Shown here piece by piece: positions 1 to 7,481 of a DNA stretch of 64,000 bases; position 1 is the stretch's first letter; each line of letters begins with the position of its first letter. The notes beneath the pieces are model-generated. The model made no database searches and was not told the DNA's origin. It worked only from the letters and a program-made list of their open reading frames with translations. The position numbers and the translations under genes are program-made. The DNA is from Flavobacteriales bacterium (GTDB taxonomy: Bacteria > Bacteroidota > Bacteroidia > Flavobacteriales_F > PHOS-HE28). The stretch spans positions 124,001 to 188,000 of the forward strand of contig JACJZI010000007.1 of NCBI GenBank assembly GCA_020635655.1. The letters run 5' to 3'.

Positions 1-118
1 CGTCCAGCTTCTTGCCGGAGGAATAGTCCTTCACTGTCCCATAGACGTATACGTTGTCCACCTGGGCCGTGGCTCCCAGCGTGAGCAGGACGAAAAGGAA
101 GAACAGCAGCTTGCGCAT
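1..118 (-). CDS. N-terminus of a small secreted protein (partial, runs off left edge)
   Basis: Reading leftwards from an ATG at 118, the frame stays open to the window edge. The first 19 or so residues form a clear Sec signal peptide (MRKLLFFLFVLLTLGATAQ) with an AxA-like cleavage site. It is followed by VYVYGTVKDYSSGKKLDG, the typical opening strand of a carboxypeptidase regulatory-like (CarboxypepD_reg/SpaA-like) beta-sandwich. Only about 39 residues are visible, so total length and function are unknown. Its opening resembles those of the small secreted proteins at 17047-17571 and 43353-43886 in this window. It is divergent from the oxidoreductase at 223. Confidence 0.7.
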   Translation of the reverse strand, partial: MRKLLFFLFVLLTLGATAQVDNVYVYGTVKDYSSGKKLD

Positions 119-191
119 TTGCCTTATACTCCTCTGTTCCAGCAGTTATCGTTCTCGAACTTCGACACCCTGAAAACCCCGCAAATTACGA

Positions 192-199
192 CATCTTTG
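192..199 (+). promoter_or_regulatory. Candidate -7 element (CATCTTTG)
   Basis: CATCTTTG matches the Bacteroidota -7 consensus TAnnTTTG except for the first base and lies 23 bases before the ATG at 223. The same octamer occurs before xerD and before the M1 peptidase gene. No clear -33 TTG is visible. Confidence 0.4.
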
Positions 200-222
200 A
201 GCGGCGACCAGAAGTTGCCCCC

Positions 223-1350
223 ATGACCACCGTCAGCATCTGGACCGACCGCAGTTTCCCGGACCGCGCCGAGGTCGTGGTGATCGGTGCGGGCATCGTT
301 GGTTTGTGCACAGCGCTGTTCCAGCAACGCCGATCGCCGCATCAGCGCGTGCTGGTGCTGGAACGCGGTCATGTGCCGGACGGGGCCACGGTCCGCAACG
401 CCGGCTTCGCCTGCTTCGGCAGCCCCAGCGAACTGCTGGCCGACATCGCCGCGGAAGGCGCCGACGTGGCGCTCGCCCGCGTGGAGGAGCGCTGGCGTGG
501 CCTGCAGGAACTGCGTGCCGAGCTTGGCGATGCGGCCATCGGGTTCGTTCCCTGCGGCGGTCATGAGGTGTTCCAGGATGATCACTTATACACCGCTACG
601 GCCGAAGGGTTCGATCGGTTGAACGACCTGCTCCGCGGCATCTTCGGAAGCCCGGTCTACCGCTGGGCGGACGAGCTGCTCGGCGACATGGACTTCGCCC
701 ATCTGGCCCGGACCGATCGGGAAGGCGCCGTGGACAGCGGCCGGCTCGCGAAGCACCTGCTCGAACACGTGCGTTCCGCCGGCGTCGAAGTGCGGACCAA
801 CACACGGGTGGAGGGTCTGGAGGAAAACGGCTCGCAGGTCGCGATCCGCTGCGCGGACGGGAGTACGGTCCATGCGGGCCGCGTTGTGGTCGCGACGAAC
901 GGGGCCGCCGCGCAGTTGTTGCCGGACGTGGACGTGCGCCCCGCCCGCGGACAGGTATTGATCACCGGACCGTTGACCGGGCCGATACCTCGGGGAACAT
1001 TCCATGCGGACGAGGGCTTCATCTACTTCCGGGACCTGGGCGACCGCATCCTGCTCGGGGGAGCGCGGAACCTGGACATCGCAGGCGAGACCACCCTGGA
1101 CGATGGGACCACACCGGCGATCCAGGACCATCTGGAGCGCTTCCTGGCCGAACGCATCCTGCGCGGCCGCTCCTTCCAGGTGGAACGGCGCTGGAGCGGC
1201 ACAATGGGCTTTGGCGCGCACACGAAATCCCCCCTGGTGGAACGCCTATCGGACCGGGTTGTGGCGGCGGTCCGCCTCAGCGGCATGGGCGTGGCGATCG
1301 GGATCCGCGTGGCGCGAAAGGCGGCGGAGCTGCTGGTTGATCAGGGATGA
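223..1350 (+). CDS. FAD-dependent oxidoreductase, DAO (glycine/D-amino-acid oxidase) family
   Basis: A 375-residue protein with an N-terminal Rossmann FAD-binding motif VVVIGAGIVGL near residues 18-28 and the acidic ribose-binding residue in VLVLERG about 25 residues later. The C-terminal region has the second FAD contact typical of the DAO fold (RLSGMGVAIGIRVARKAAELL). A central VVVATNGAAAQLLP segment followed by PARGQVLIT is also characteristic of the family. It probably oxidises an amine or amino acid, but the substrate cannot be told from sequence. There is no signal peptide, so it is likely cytoplasmic. The ATG at 223 places the Rossmann motif at the usual distance. The gene stands alone and ends at a hairpin facing tRNA-Thr. 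Confidence 0.85.
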   Translation: MTTVSIWTDRSFPDRAEVVVIGAGIVGLCTALFQQRRSPHQRVLVLERGHVPDGATVRNAGFACFGSPSELLADIAAEGADVALARVEERWRGLQELRAELGDAAIGFVPCGGHEVFQDDHLYTATAEGFDRLNDLLRGIFGSPVYRWADELLGDMDFAHLARTDREGAVDSGRLAKHLLEHVRSAGVEVRTNTRVEGLEENGSQVAIRCADGSTVHAGRVVVATNGAAAQLLPDVDVRPARGQVLITGPLTGPIPRGTFHADEGFIYFRDLGDRILLGGARNLDIAGETTLDDGTTPAIQDHLERFLAERILRGRSFQVERRWSGTMGFGAHTKSPLVERLSDRVVAAVRLSGMGVAIGIRVARKAAELLVDQG

Positions 1351-1355
1351 ACAGA

Positions 1356-1384
1356 AATGGGCCGGAGCGACCCTCCGACCCATT
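1356..1384. terminator. Bidirectional hairpin between oxidoreductase gene and tRNA-Thr
   Basis: Arms AATGGGCCGGAG and CTCCGACCCATT pair over 12 bases with one mismatch around a five-base loop. The hairpin sits between the convergent oxidoreductase gene (ends 1350) and tRNA-Thr (ends 1389), so it can terminate both. There is no long T run. Confidence 0.6.
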
Positions 1385-1388
1385 CTTG

Positions 1389-1460
1389 AGCCTCCCATCG
1401 GATTTGAACCGACGACCTGCTGATTACGAATCAGCTGCTCTACCGCTGAGCTAAGGAGGC
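1389..1460 (-). tRNA. tRNA-Thr (anticodon CGT)
   Basis: The reverse strand folds as a standard cloverleaf. The acceptor arm is GCCTCCT with GGGAGGC, the D-arm contains AGCTCAGCGGTAGAGC, the anticodon stem GCTGA/TCAGC encloses loop TTCGTAA with anticodon CGT, and the T-arm contains GGTTCAAATCC. The 3' CCA is not encoded. It reads ACG codons. Confidence 0.95.
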
Positions 1461-1464
1461 GTGT

Positions 1465-1502
1465 CCCTCCGCGACCAAAGGCCGCGGAGGGCTGCAAATG
1501 TA
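1465..1502 (-). promoter_or_regulatory. tRNA-Thr promoter -7 element and adjacent hairpin
   Basis: On the reverse strand TACATTTG (1495-1502) matches TAnnTTTG exactly and lies about 35 bases before tRNA-Thr. Between it and the tRNA is a perfect 9-bp hairpin (CCCTCCGCG 1465-1473 with CGCGGAGGG 1483-1491). This could end transcripts of the gene at 1534-2811 and/or form part of the tRNA leader. Confidence 0.5.
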
Positions 1503-1533
1503 TCGAACCGGCCCGATCGGTGGGCCGCCGGGT

Positions 1534-2811
1534 TCAGGGGCGAACGAAGCGCGCCGCCGCCTGCCCGCGCACCCGCAGCGTGTACGTCCCCGCAGCCATG
1601 CCGCTGACGTCCACCGCCTGCGATCCCGCGCCATCCAGCACCAGCGTGCGCACGATCCGCCCCGCGGTGTCGAGGACCTCGAGCGCGTCCCCGAAATGTC
1701 CGCCGGTGATCCGGACCCGATCGGAGGCCACGGAGGGAACGACCTGCAGGATGGCGGGCTGCTGTTCCGGGATCCCGCTGGCGTTGCGCACGTCGAGCGC
1801 CAGGTTCCCCGGTGCGACACCCACCGCGATGCTCGACAGTTCGTTCCCATCCGCATCCAGCACATGCAACGTGCCCGTGGTGGTGAAGTCCGTCGTGGTG
1901 GCGTAGAGCACATTGTTGACGGGGTCGTTCAGCAGGCAGTAGGTCGCCGGCGATGCGGCCAGCGTGTCCTGCACCTGTTGGGCGGTGAGGTCCCAGCGCG
2001 CCAGGTGACCGACAGCGTACTCCATGTAGTAGATCTTGTCCGTGGCCAATGCCGAGGCCCCGCAACCGGAGCTCGTCGCCACGTTCTGTGTGAACAGCCA
2101 CTGCCCATTGGTCGCATCGATCCGGCTGATGGAGCTTCCGGTGAAATCCTTGTTGTTCAATACGTACAGGTCGCCGCTGTGCAGCATGATGTGCTCCGGG
2201 TTCAGCCCGTCCGGCCCCAGATCGATCGACCCGGCATAACCCTGCGTCGTCAGGTCGACCACGCCGATGTAGCCGACCAGGTCGTTCCAGTCGAAGGCAT
2301 TGTTCACCGCGAGGTAGGCCTTGTCGCCCATCACCTCGATGTCTTCGGCGGAATGTGCAAGACCATCGGCGGGATCGATGCTGTACATCAGGTGGAGATC
2401 ACCGGCATCGCGCACCTCGAAGTAGTGGTCGAGCCCGCCCAGTTCTCCCCGGGTGAGCAGGACCTCGTCGTTCCAGAAGGCGAGCTTGCGGATGCCCGCT
2501 ACCTGCGTCTGGCCGAGCACCTGGTAGGTGTCCGCGTCGTACTTCAGCAGTTGGTCGTCCGCCGCCACGTAGATGGCGCCATCGTGCACCTGCACGTCGG
2601 TGGCGAAGCGGGGACCGGTGATGGTGGCCACGGTCTGGTAGGTCATCGCCAGCGGATCATAGCTGCCCAGCGTGACCGGAACCACCTGGGTCTGGGCATT
2701 GGTGTCGTAGTACCCCTCATTGAGCACGAGCACCTGATGGACGTCGGACTGTGCCCCGGCGGGGTGGATCGCGGCGATCAACGTGATCGCCAAAAAGAGC
2801 TTTCGGTACAT
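1534..2811 (-). CDS. T9SS-sorted YncE/DUF5074-like beta-propeller protein, BtuG-like, under cobalamin riboswitch control
   Basis: A 425-residue secreted protein. The ATG at 2811 gives a signal peptide (MYRKLFLAITLIAAIHPAGAQ) without a lipobox cysteine; an upstream ATG at 2946 would extend into the riboswitch and is rejected. The body is a series of short beta repeats such as DVQVHDGAIYVAADDQLLKYD and LYVLNNKD, as in YncE/DUF5074 seven-bladed propellers. The last 75 or so residues (VVPSVASDRVRITGG to the end, with DTAGRIV and AAGTYTLRV) form a T9SS type A sorting domain, predicting export and attachment to the cell surface. The riboswitch immediately upstream ties expression to vitamin B12. 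BtuG of Bacteroides is a surface propeller that binds B12 with BtuB, but it is a lipoprotein, so this would be a T9SS-anchored counterpart. No btuB is nearby. The B12 role is inferred from fold plus riboswitch. Confidence 0.8.
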   Translation of the reverse strand: MYRKLFLAITLIAAIHPAGAQSDVHQVLVLNEGYYDTNAQTQVVPVTLGSYDPLAMTYQTVATITGPRFATDVQVHDGAIYVAADDQLLKYDADTYQVLGQTQVAGIRKLAFWNDEVLLTRGELGGLDHYFEVRDAGDLHLMYSIDPADGLAHSAEDIEVMGDKAYLAVNNAFDWNDLVGYIGVVDLTTQGYAGSIDLGPDGLNPEHIMLHSGDLYVLNNKDFTGSSISRIDATNGQWLFTQNVATSSGCGASALATDKIYYMEYAVGHLARWDLTAQQVQDTLAASPATYCLLNDPVNNVLYATTTDFTTTGTLHVLDADGNELSSIAVGVAPGNLALDVRNASGIPEQQPAILQVVPSVASDRVRITGGHFGDALEVLDTAGRIVRTLVLDGAGSQAVDVSGMAAGTYTLRVRGQAAARFVRP

Positions 2812-2919
2812 GGGAAGTTGGTTTTTGTCCGCCTTCTCCGGGCGGGGTGGAACAAGGACCTTCGGACGAACAGGGCACCTGTACCGCAAGCACCGCCTCG
2901 TTCCCGAAAGCCGGAACAG

Positions 2920-3100
2920 CGCAGGAGGGCAGGTCTTCTGGCTCACCTCGCTCCGCGGAGCGCCTTCCCATCCACCCGACGGTGGTCAGTGGCACATGCT
3001 CCGCTTCACCGGAGGTTCACAGCTGCGGGAACAGCTCCCGGTTCGCACGGGATTCCCTTTTCACCCCCGAAGGCCGGGGGACCCTCCTACGGCACGAAGG
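2920..3100 (-). promoter_or_regulatory. Cobalamin (B12) riboswitch
   Basis: The reverse strand carries the conserved cobalamin-aptamer blocks in order. These are GTGCCG near the 5' end, AAAAGGGAATCCCGTGCGAA, CCGGGAGCTGTTCCCGCAGCTGTGA read in two parts around 3018-3060, CCACTG near 2990, GGGAAGG near 2970, and the B12 box GCCAGAAGACCTGCC near 2930-2944. It lies 110 bases before the BtuG-like gene on the same strand. A CCGCC/GGCGG hairpin at 2829-2845 just before the start codon has no T run after it, so control may be at translation. Family behaviour: B12 binding shuts expression off. Confidence 0.93.
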
Positions 3101-3103
3101 TAG
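3096..3103 (-). promoter_or_regulatory. Candidate -7 element for the riboswitch transcript
   Basis: On the reverse strand TACCTTCG (one mismatch to TAnnTTTG) lies at the expected point just upstream of the aptamer. The same octamer occurs before the DUF2905 gene at 49746. Confidence 0.4.
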
Positions 3104-3121
3104 CTGTCGATCCGGCTCGTC

Positions 3122-3129
3122 TAACTTGG
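3122..3129 (+). promoter_or_regulatory. Candidate -7 element directly before the GNAT start codon
   Basis: TAACTTGG (one mismatch to TAnnTTTG) ends six bases before the ATG at 3136, so transcription would begin at or next to the start codon. It lies back to back with the riboswitch promoter. Confidence 0.4.
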
Positions 3130-3135
3130 CCCGCC

Positions 3136-3996
3136 ATGGCGGACGACGGATACGCGCTTCGGCCTCTTGACCTGGACGCGCGAGGGATCCCGGTGGTGGC
3201 GGCGTTGCTCCGTGAGGTGTTCCCGGATGCGGTCCACTTCATCGACGAAGTGGTGCGGTGGCAATACCTGGAGAACCCCGATGGACCTGCGGTCGGCTTC
3301 AACGCCTGGGCGAACGACGCGCTCGCCGCCCACTATGTCACCATTCCGCTCCGGGCCCTGGTGGATGGTCGGGAGGAACGCGGCCTGCTCTCGCTGAACA
3401 CCGCCACGCATCCACGGCACCAGGGAAGGAAATTGTTCACGCGGCTCGCACAGGCCACCTACGATGAGGCCGCCCGGCAGGGGTATGGTTTCGTGGTGGG
3501 CGTGGCCAACGCCAACAGCACGCATGGCTTCACGCGGAAGCTCGGTTTCCAAGCCGTCTCTCCCCTGCTCGCACTCGTGGGCGCAGGACCCCTGCGCTTC
3601 GTACCCGAAGCTGAAGCACCGTGCTTCACGCCGCTGCACGGAACGGAGAAGATGGCCTGGCGGCTGGCGCATCCCGCACACCGGTACACGGTCGCCCGGC
3701 AAGGCCGGCGGGCGTTCATCCTGTCGGAAAGGACCATGAAGGGGGCGCGGTTCATCCTGGGTGTCGACGATCCGGAGCAGGTCCCTCCCGCGCTCATGCA
3801 CGCACGCATGCCTCGCGTGAAGGCCTTCATCGGCCTCGACCCGGCGATCGACCGGAAGCGTTCCATCTACCTGAACGTACCGATGCGTTTTCGGCCGGCC
3901 CCGCTCAACTTCATCTGGAAGGACCTCTCCGGACAGGCACGGTCGCTCGACGCGGAGCGCGTTCGCTTCCACGCGTTCGACTTCGATACGCTCTGA
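3136..3996 (+). CDS. GNAT-family N-acetyltransferase-like protein
   Basis: A 286-residue cytoplasmic protein starting at MADDGYALRPLDL. The central part has GNAT landmarks: RGLLSLNTATHPRHQGRKLFTRLAQATYDEA (acetyl-CoA pyrophosphate loop H-x-G-R-K-L-F) and VVGVANANSTHGFTRKLGF, the usual N-terminal-fold end where a late helix gives xxFxxKLGF. The C-terminal 130 residues are not a standard GNAT unit and may be a second degenerate domain. The substrate is unknown. The open frame continues far upstream over the opposite-strand riboswitch and propeller gene; the ATG at 3136 is chosen because the GNAT fold begins there and a -7 element precedes it. Its stop codon abuts that of the convergent gene at 3997. 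Confidence 0.75.
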   Translation: MADDGYALRPLDLDARGIPVVAALLREVFPDAVHFIDEVVRWQYLENPDGPAVGFNAWANDALAAHYVTIPLRALVDGREERGLLSLNTATHPRHQGRKLFTRLAQATYDEAARQGYGFVVGVANANSTHGFTRKLGFQAVSPLLALVGAGPLRFVPEAEAPCFTPLHGTEKMAWRLAHPAHRYTVARQGRRAFILSERTMKGARFILGVDDPEQVPPALMHARMPRVKAFIGLDPAIDRKRSIYLNVPMRFRPAPLNFIWKDLSGQARSLDAERVRFHAFDFDTL

Positions 3997-4659
3997 TCAC
4001 TTGCCGAAGCGCACGGCCAGGCCAAGGTCCACGTGCACGCCCGAGGCGGTGAGGTGTCCGTCGTAGTTGGACAAGGACTCCTCCTCCCCGTTGTACTCGC
4101 TGCGCCTCAGGGGCAGGTCGTAGTAGGCATACTTCAATCCGGCCTGCAGTCCGATGTGCCGTCCGAAGATCACGAGCACACCCGTTCCGATCCGGAACTG
4201 GCCGCCACTGAGATACACGGTCCTGTCGTTCCCATTGGTATACTGCTGATCGATGCGGAGCGTTCCGATGCCACCGCCAAGCAACAGTGTCCAGGCGAAG
4301 TGGTCCGTGTTCACCACGTAGAAGCGGGGGGCCAGCCCGGCGAGCATGATGGCGTTGCTCTGTGTATCGCTGCTATCGAGGTAGATGCCCGGCTCCAGAT
4401 AGAGTCCCGCGCTCAGCACCTTGGCCACGCCCACCTGGATATCGATCGGGAAGGTCCATGACACGGCACCATCGTTTGTGGTCGTTTCCTGGTACAAACC
4501 GAGCAGGCCCAGGTATTGTTTCTCGACATAGGTCGTGGCATGGATGCCCAGACTGCCCGCAATGCCCAGATGGACCGTACCGGCCTTGTTCAGTTGGGCC
4601 TCGGCGTTGAGGGCGAGGAAACATAGGAGCGGCAGGCAAGTACGCGGGGAGATCGACAT
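3997..4659 (-). CDS. Outer-membrane beta-barrel protein
   Basis: About 220 residues. The ATG at 4659 gives a signal peptide (MSISPRTCLPLLCFLALNAEAQ); a start eight codons upstream would bury it. The mature part alternates polar and hydrophobic residues in strands (for example GLLGLYQETTTNDGAV, RFYVVNTDHFAWTLLLGGGIG, GRHIGLQAGLKYAYYDLP) and ends in LGLAVRFGK, as in Bacteroidota PorT/OmpA-like eight-stranded barrels. No OmpA peptidoglycan-binding domain is present. It is likely an outer-membrane protein of unknown cargo or role. The gene is convergent with the GNAT gene without any spacer. Confidence 0.75.
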   Translation of the reverse strand: MSISPRTCLPLLCFLALNAEAQLNKAGTVHLGIAGSLGIHATTYVEKQYLGLLGLYQETTTNDGAVSWTFPIDIQVGVAKVLSAGLYLEPGIYLDSSDTQSNAIMLAGLAPRFYVVNTDHFAWTLLLGGGIGTLRIDQQYTNGNDRTVYLSGGQFRIGTGVLVIFGRHIGLQAGLKYAYYDLPLRRSEYNGEEESLSNYDGHLTASGVHVDLGLAVRFGK

Positions 4660-4865
4660 GGCACTGGATCTAACGTGTTGCAAGGTAGAACGGTGTCACC
4701 TGAATGACCCAGATCCTGGGAAACCCGAGCAAGGGTCCATTCCGGTCACGGACCACTCCAAGCCCTTGTGCAAGGGACTTTCAGCCGAACATGGTCAGCG
4801 GGATGTATGCATTTCGAGGAAAATGATGGACCGCATCGGCAGTGGACGATCGCCTCCGATGCACC

Positions 4866-4873
4866 TACATTTG
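4866..4873 (+). promoter_or_regulatory. Bacteroidota -7 promoter element (TACATTTG)
   Basis: An exact TAnnTTTG match in the 238-base gap between the barrel gene and the small gene at 4898. The expected transcription start is near 4879, which argues against any start codon upstream of that point. The rest of the gap contains no supportable gene. Confidence 0.6.
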
Positions 4874-4897
4874 TGGTCCCTGCAAGTGAACGGACCT

Positions 4898-5110
4898 GTG
4901 AAGGACAATGACAAGGAACGCGAACCCGCCGACGACGAGCGGGAGCCCCGTCAGGAGAATGACGGGGATGAGCGGTCCTACACGAAATACGCCAACGAGG
5001 GCGCCGGCTTCGATCCGTTCAAGGACCTGAACCTGCCCAAGAACTACGAGGAGGTGGTGCGTCGTTTCGAGAAGCTACAGGGCGAACGGGCCATGGAACT
5101 GCTGAACTGA
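4898..5110 (+). CDS. Small acidic hypothetical protein
   Basis: About 70 residues, highly charged, beginning KDNDKEREPADDEREPRQEND and ending NLPKNYEEVVRRFEKLQGERAMELLN. The second half looks folded and helical while the first is disordered. The frame is open from further upstream, but the perfect -7 element at 4866-4873 limits the start to GTG 4886 or GTG 4898; the latter leaves a short leader and is used here. I do not recognise the family. The gene is followed by a strong terminator, so it is probably monocistronic. Confidence 0.55.
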   Translation: MKDNDKEREPADDEREPRQENDGDERSYTKYANEGAGFDPFKDLNLPKNYEEVVRRFEKLQGERAMELLN

Positions 5111-5133
5111 CCCGGACCGCCCAACGAACGAGC

Positions 5134-5170
5134 GCGCCCCGCCCATCAAGGCGGGGCGCATTGTTTTTGC
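5134..5170 (+). terminator. Rho-independent terminator
   Basis: A perfect 10-bp stem (GCGCCCCGCC with GGCGGGGCGC, six-base loop) is followed by ATTGTTTTTGC. It terminates the small gene ending at 5110. Confidence 0.9.
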
Positions 5171-5225
5171 TCCGGCCCGGCCCTAACTTCATCCCGTTCC
5201 GTTCATTCCTGATCCCTACTGCACC

Positions 5226-7355
5226 ATGAAACAGTTCGATGCCAAACACATCAAGAACATCGCCCTTCTCGGGAGCCACGGATCCGGCAAGACGACCCTT
5301 GCGGAGACGATGCTGTTCGAGGCGGGCTTGATCACACGCCGCGGGCGCGTGGAGGACAAGAATACCGTCAGCGACCATACCGATCTCGAGCATGAACGCG
5401 GCAGTTCCGTCCATTCCACCTGCCTGCATACGGAATGGCGCAATTACAAGATCAATATCCTGGACACGCCCGGCCTGGACGACCTGGTGGGCGAGACCAT
5501 CCCCGCGCTGCGTGTGGCCGACACCTGCGTACTGGTGCTGGGGGCACAGCATGGTGTGGAGGTCGGGACCGACCTGGTCTGGGGCCACATGCAACGCTAC
5601 GACCGCCCGGTGATCATCGCGGTGAACCAACTGGACCACCCGAACGCCGACTTCGACGCAACGGTGGCCCAGGCCAGGGAGCATTTCGGGAATGCCGTGA
5701 CCGTGATGCAATATCCCGTGGAACAGGGCGAGGGCTTCCACCGCATCATCGACTTGCTGAAGATGAAGATGTACACGTTCAAGAACGATGGTGGCAGACC
5801 GGAGAAGGAGGAGATCCCCGGCGCGGAGCGCTCGCGCGCGGAGGCACTTCACAAGGATCTGGTGGAAAAGGCGGCGGAGAACGACGAGACCCTCATGGAA
5901 CACTACTTCGAGAAGGGTGAGCTCGATGAGGACGAGCTGCGCCAGGGATTGAAGATCGGGATGATGAAGCGGTCCGTTTTCCCCGTGTTCTGCCTCAGTG
6001 CCCTGCGCAACATGGGGAGCGGCAGATTGATGGGGTTCATCGACAATGTGGCCCCCAGTGCGGTGGAAATGCCTCCCGCGCCGCTGGTGGACGGTGGAGC
6101 GCTTCCCTGCAAGGCCGACGCCCCCCCCGTCCTGTTCACCTTCAGATCGCTATTGGAGCCCCGGACCGGTTGGGTGACCTTCTTCAAGGTCATGAGCGGC
6201 GAACTGAGACCCGGCATGGAACTGGTCAACGACAATACCGGGGCCACCGAGCGCATCGGGCAACTGTTCATCGTGGAAGGCCGTGAACGCAAACCGGTGG
6301 ATGCACTCGAGGCGGGCGACATCGGCGCGACGCTGAAGCTCAAGGACACGGCCACGGCCCATACACTGCACGCACCCGACCAGCAGGTGAAGCTCCGGCC
6401 GATCGCCTTCCCCGAGCCGCGCCTTCGCCTCACGATCAAGGCCAAGGACAACAAACAGGAGGAGAAGCTGCACGCGGCTCTGCTGGAGATCCAGAAGGAA
6501 GATCCCACGGTCGTACTCCAGTACATGCGGGAATCGTCGCAGCAGGTGGTCGGGGGCCAGGGTGAACTTCACCTGAACCTGCTCAAATGGAAACTGGAGC
6601 ACCTGTACAAGGTGGACATCGAGTTCGGGTCGCCGCGAGTGCCCTATCGGGAGACGATCCGTCGGATGGCCGAGGCCAGTTACCGGCACAAGAAGCAGAC
6701 CGGCGGTGCCGGCCAGTTCGCCGAGGTGCATCTGCGGATCGAGCCGTGGACCGAGGACATACCCGAACCCCAGGGCGTGAGCATCCGGCACAAGGAGGTT
6801 CATGAGCTACCCACGGGAGGCAAGCTGGTGTTCTACAATTGCATCGTCGGCGGTGTGATCGACAACAAATTCATGCCGAGCATCCTGAAGGGGATCATGG
6901 AGAAGATGGAACGCGGTCCGCTGACAGGATCACCGGCGCGGGATGTGCGGGTGATGGTGTACGACGGGAAGATGCACACCGTGGACAGCAACGATGTCAG
7001 CTTCAAGATCGCCGGTACGATGGCCTTTCGCGAAGCCTTCACCAAGGCGGATCCCTTGTTGATGGAGCCGGTCCAGGAGGTCGAGGTGCGCGTTCCGGAG
7101 GAACTGATGGGGGATGTGATGACCGACCTGCAGGGACGGCGCAGCGTGATCATGGGCGTCGAAGGACAGGGACGGTTCCAGGTGATCAAAGCACATACCC
7201 CCCTGGGCGAGCTGGACCGCTACAGCACCACCTTGCGCAGCCTGACCCAGGGACGCGGAACGTATACCGAGCGCTTCCTCGCCTATCAACCCGTGCCGCA
7301 CGAGCTGCAACAAAAACTGGTGGGCGATCACAATGAGGAGGCGGTCGTCGCCTGA
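5226..7355 (+). CDS. EF-G-like translational GTPase (elongation factor G paralogue)
   Basis: 709 residues with the full EF-G layout: GTPase domain, beta-barrel domain II, and domains III-V ending in the EF-G C-terminal fold (RVPEELMGDVMTDLQGRRSVIMGVE). GTPase motifs are G1 GSHGSGKT (16-23), G3 DTPG (80-83) and G4 NQLD (134-137). Two departures from canonical EF-G are visible. Switch I has ERGSSVHS where EF-G has ERGITI, and G4 is NQLD where NKxD is usual. This fits the second EF-G type found in many bacteria rather than the main translocase, so its cellular role is uncertain. The ATG at 5226 directly precedes the domain start. A weak -7-like TAACTTCA lies near 5184. Confidence 0.85.
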   Translation: MKQFDAKHIKNIALLGSHGSGKTTLAETMLFEAGLITRRGRVEDKNTVSDHTDLEHERGSSVHSTCLHTEWRNYKINILDTPGLDDLVGETIPALRVADTCVLVLGAQHGVEVGTDLVWGHMQRYDRPVIIAVNQLDHPNADFDATVAQAREHFGNAVTVMQYPVEQGEGFHRIIDLLKMKMYTFKNDGGRPEKEEIPGAERSRAEALHKDLVEKAAENDETLMEHYFEKGELDEDELRQGLKIGMMKRSVFPVFCLSALRNMGSGRLMGFIDNVAPSAVEMPPAPLVDGGALPCKADAPPVLFTFRSLLEPRTGWVTFFKVMSGELRPGMELVNDNTGATERIGQLFIVEGRERKPVDALEAGDIGATLKLKDTATAHTLHAPDQQVKLRPIAFPEPRLRLTIKAKDNKQEEKLHAALLEIQKEDPTVVLQYMRESSQQVVGGQGELHLNLLKWKLEHLYKVDIEFGSPRVPYRETIRRMAEASYRHKKQTGGAGQFAEVHLRIEPWTEDIPEPQGVSIRHKEVHELPTGGKLVFYNCIVGGVIDNKFMPSILKGIMEKMERGPLTGSPARDVRVMVYDGKMHTVDSNDVSFKIAGTMAFREAFTKADPLLMEPVQEVEVRVPEELMGDVMTDLQGRRSVIMGVEGQGRFQVIKAHTPLGELDRYSTTLRSLTQGRGTYTERFLAYQPVPHELQQKLVGDHNEEAVVA

Positions 7356-7481
7356 ACCTTTCGTGTTCGATGGACGTTCTCCACCATGAGCAGGCTCATG
7401 GCCAAGAAGATGCATTGTCCGAAATTCGTTGCCGGAGCGGCATGAGGCCATCCTCCTGCGCGCTCCCCCATCCCACAGACC

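Noticed and set aside
1498..3135. Long plus-strand extension upstream of the GNAT gene
   Set aside because: It lies opposite the BtuG-like gene and the riboswitch; GNAT similarity and the -7 element begin only at 3122-3136.
7386..7445. 20-codon ATG frame (MSRLMAKKMHCPKFVAGAA) before the halogenase-like gene
   Set aside because: Short, no promoter or ribosome-binding site beyond chance, no recognisable leader-peptide features.
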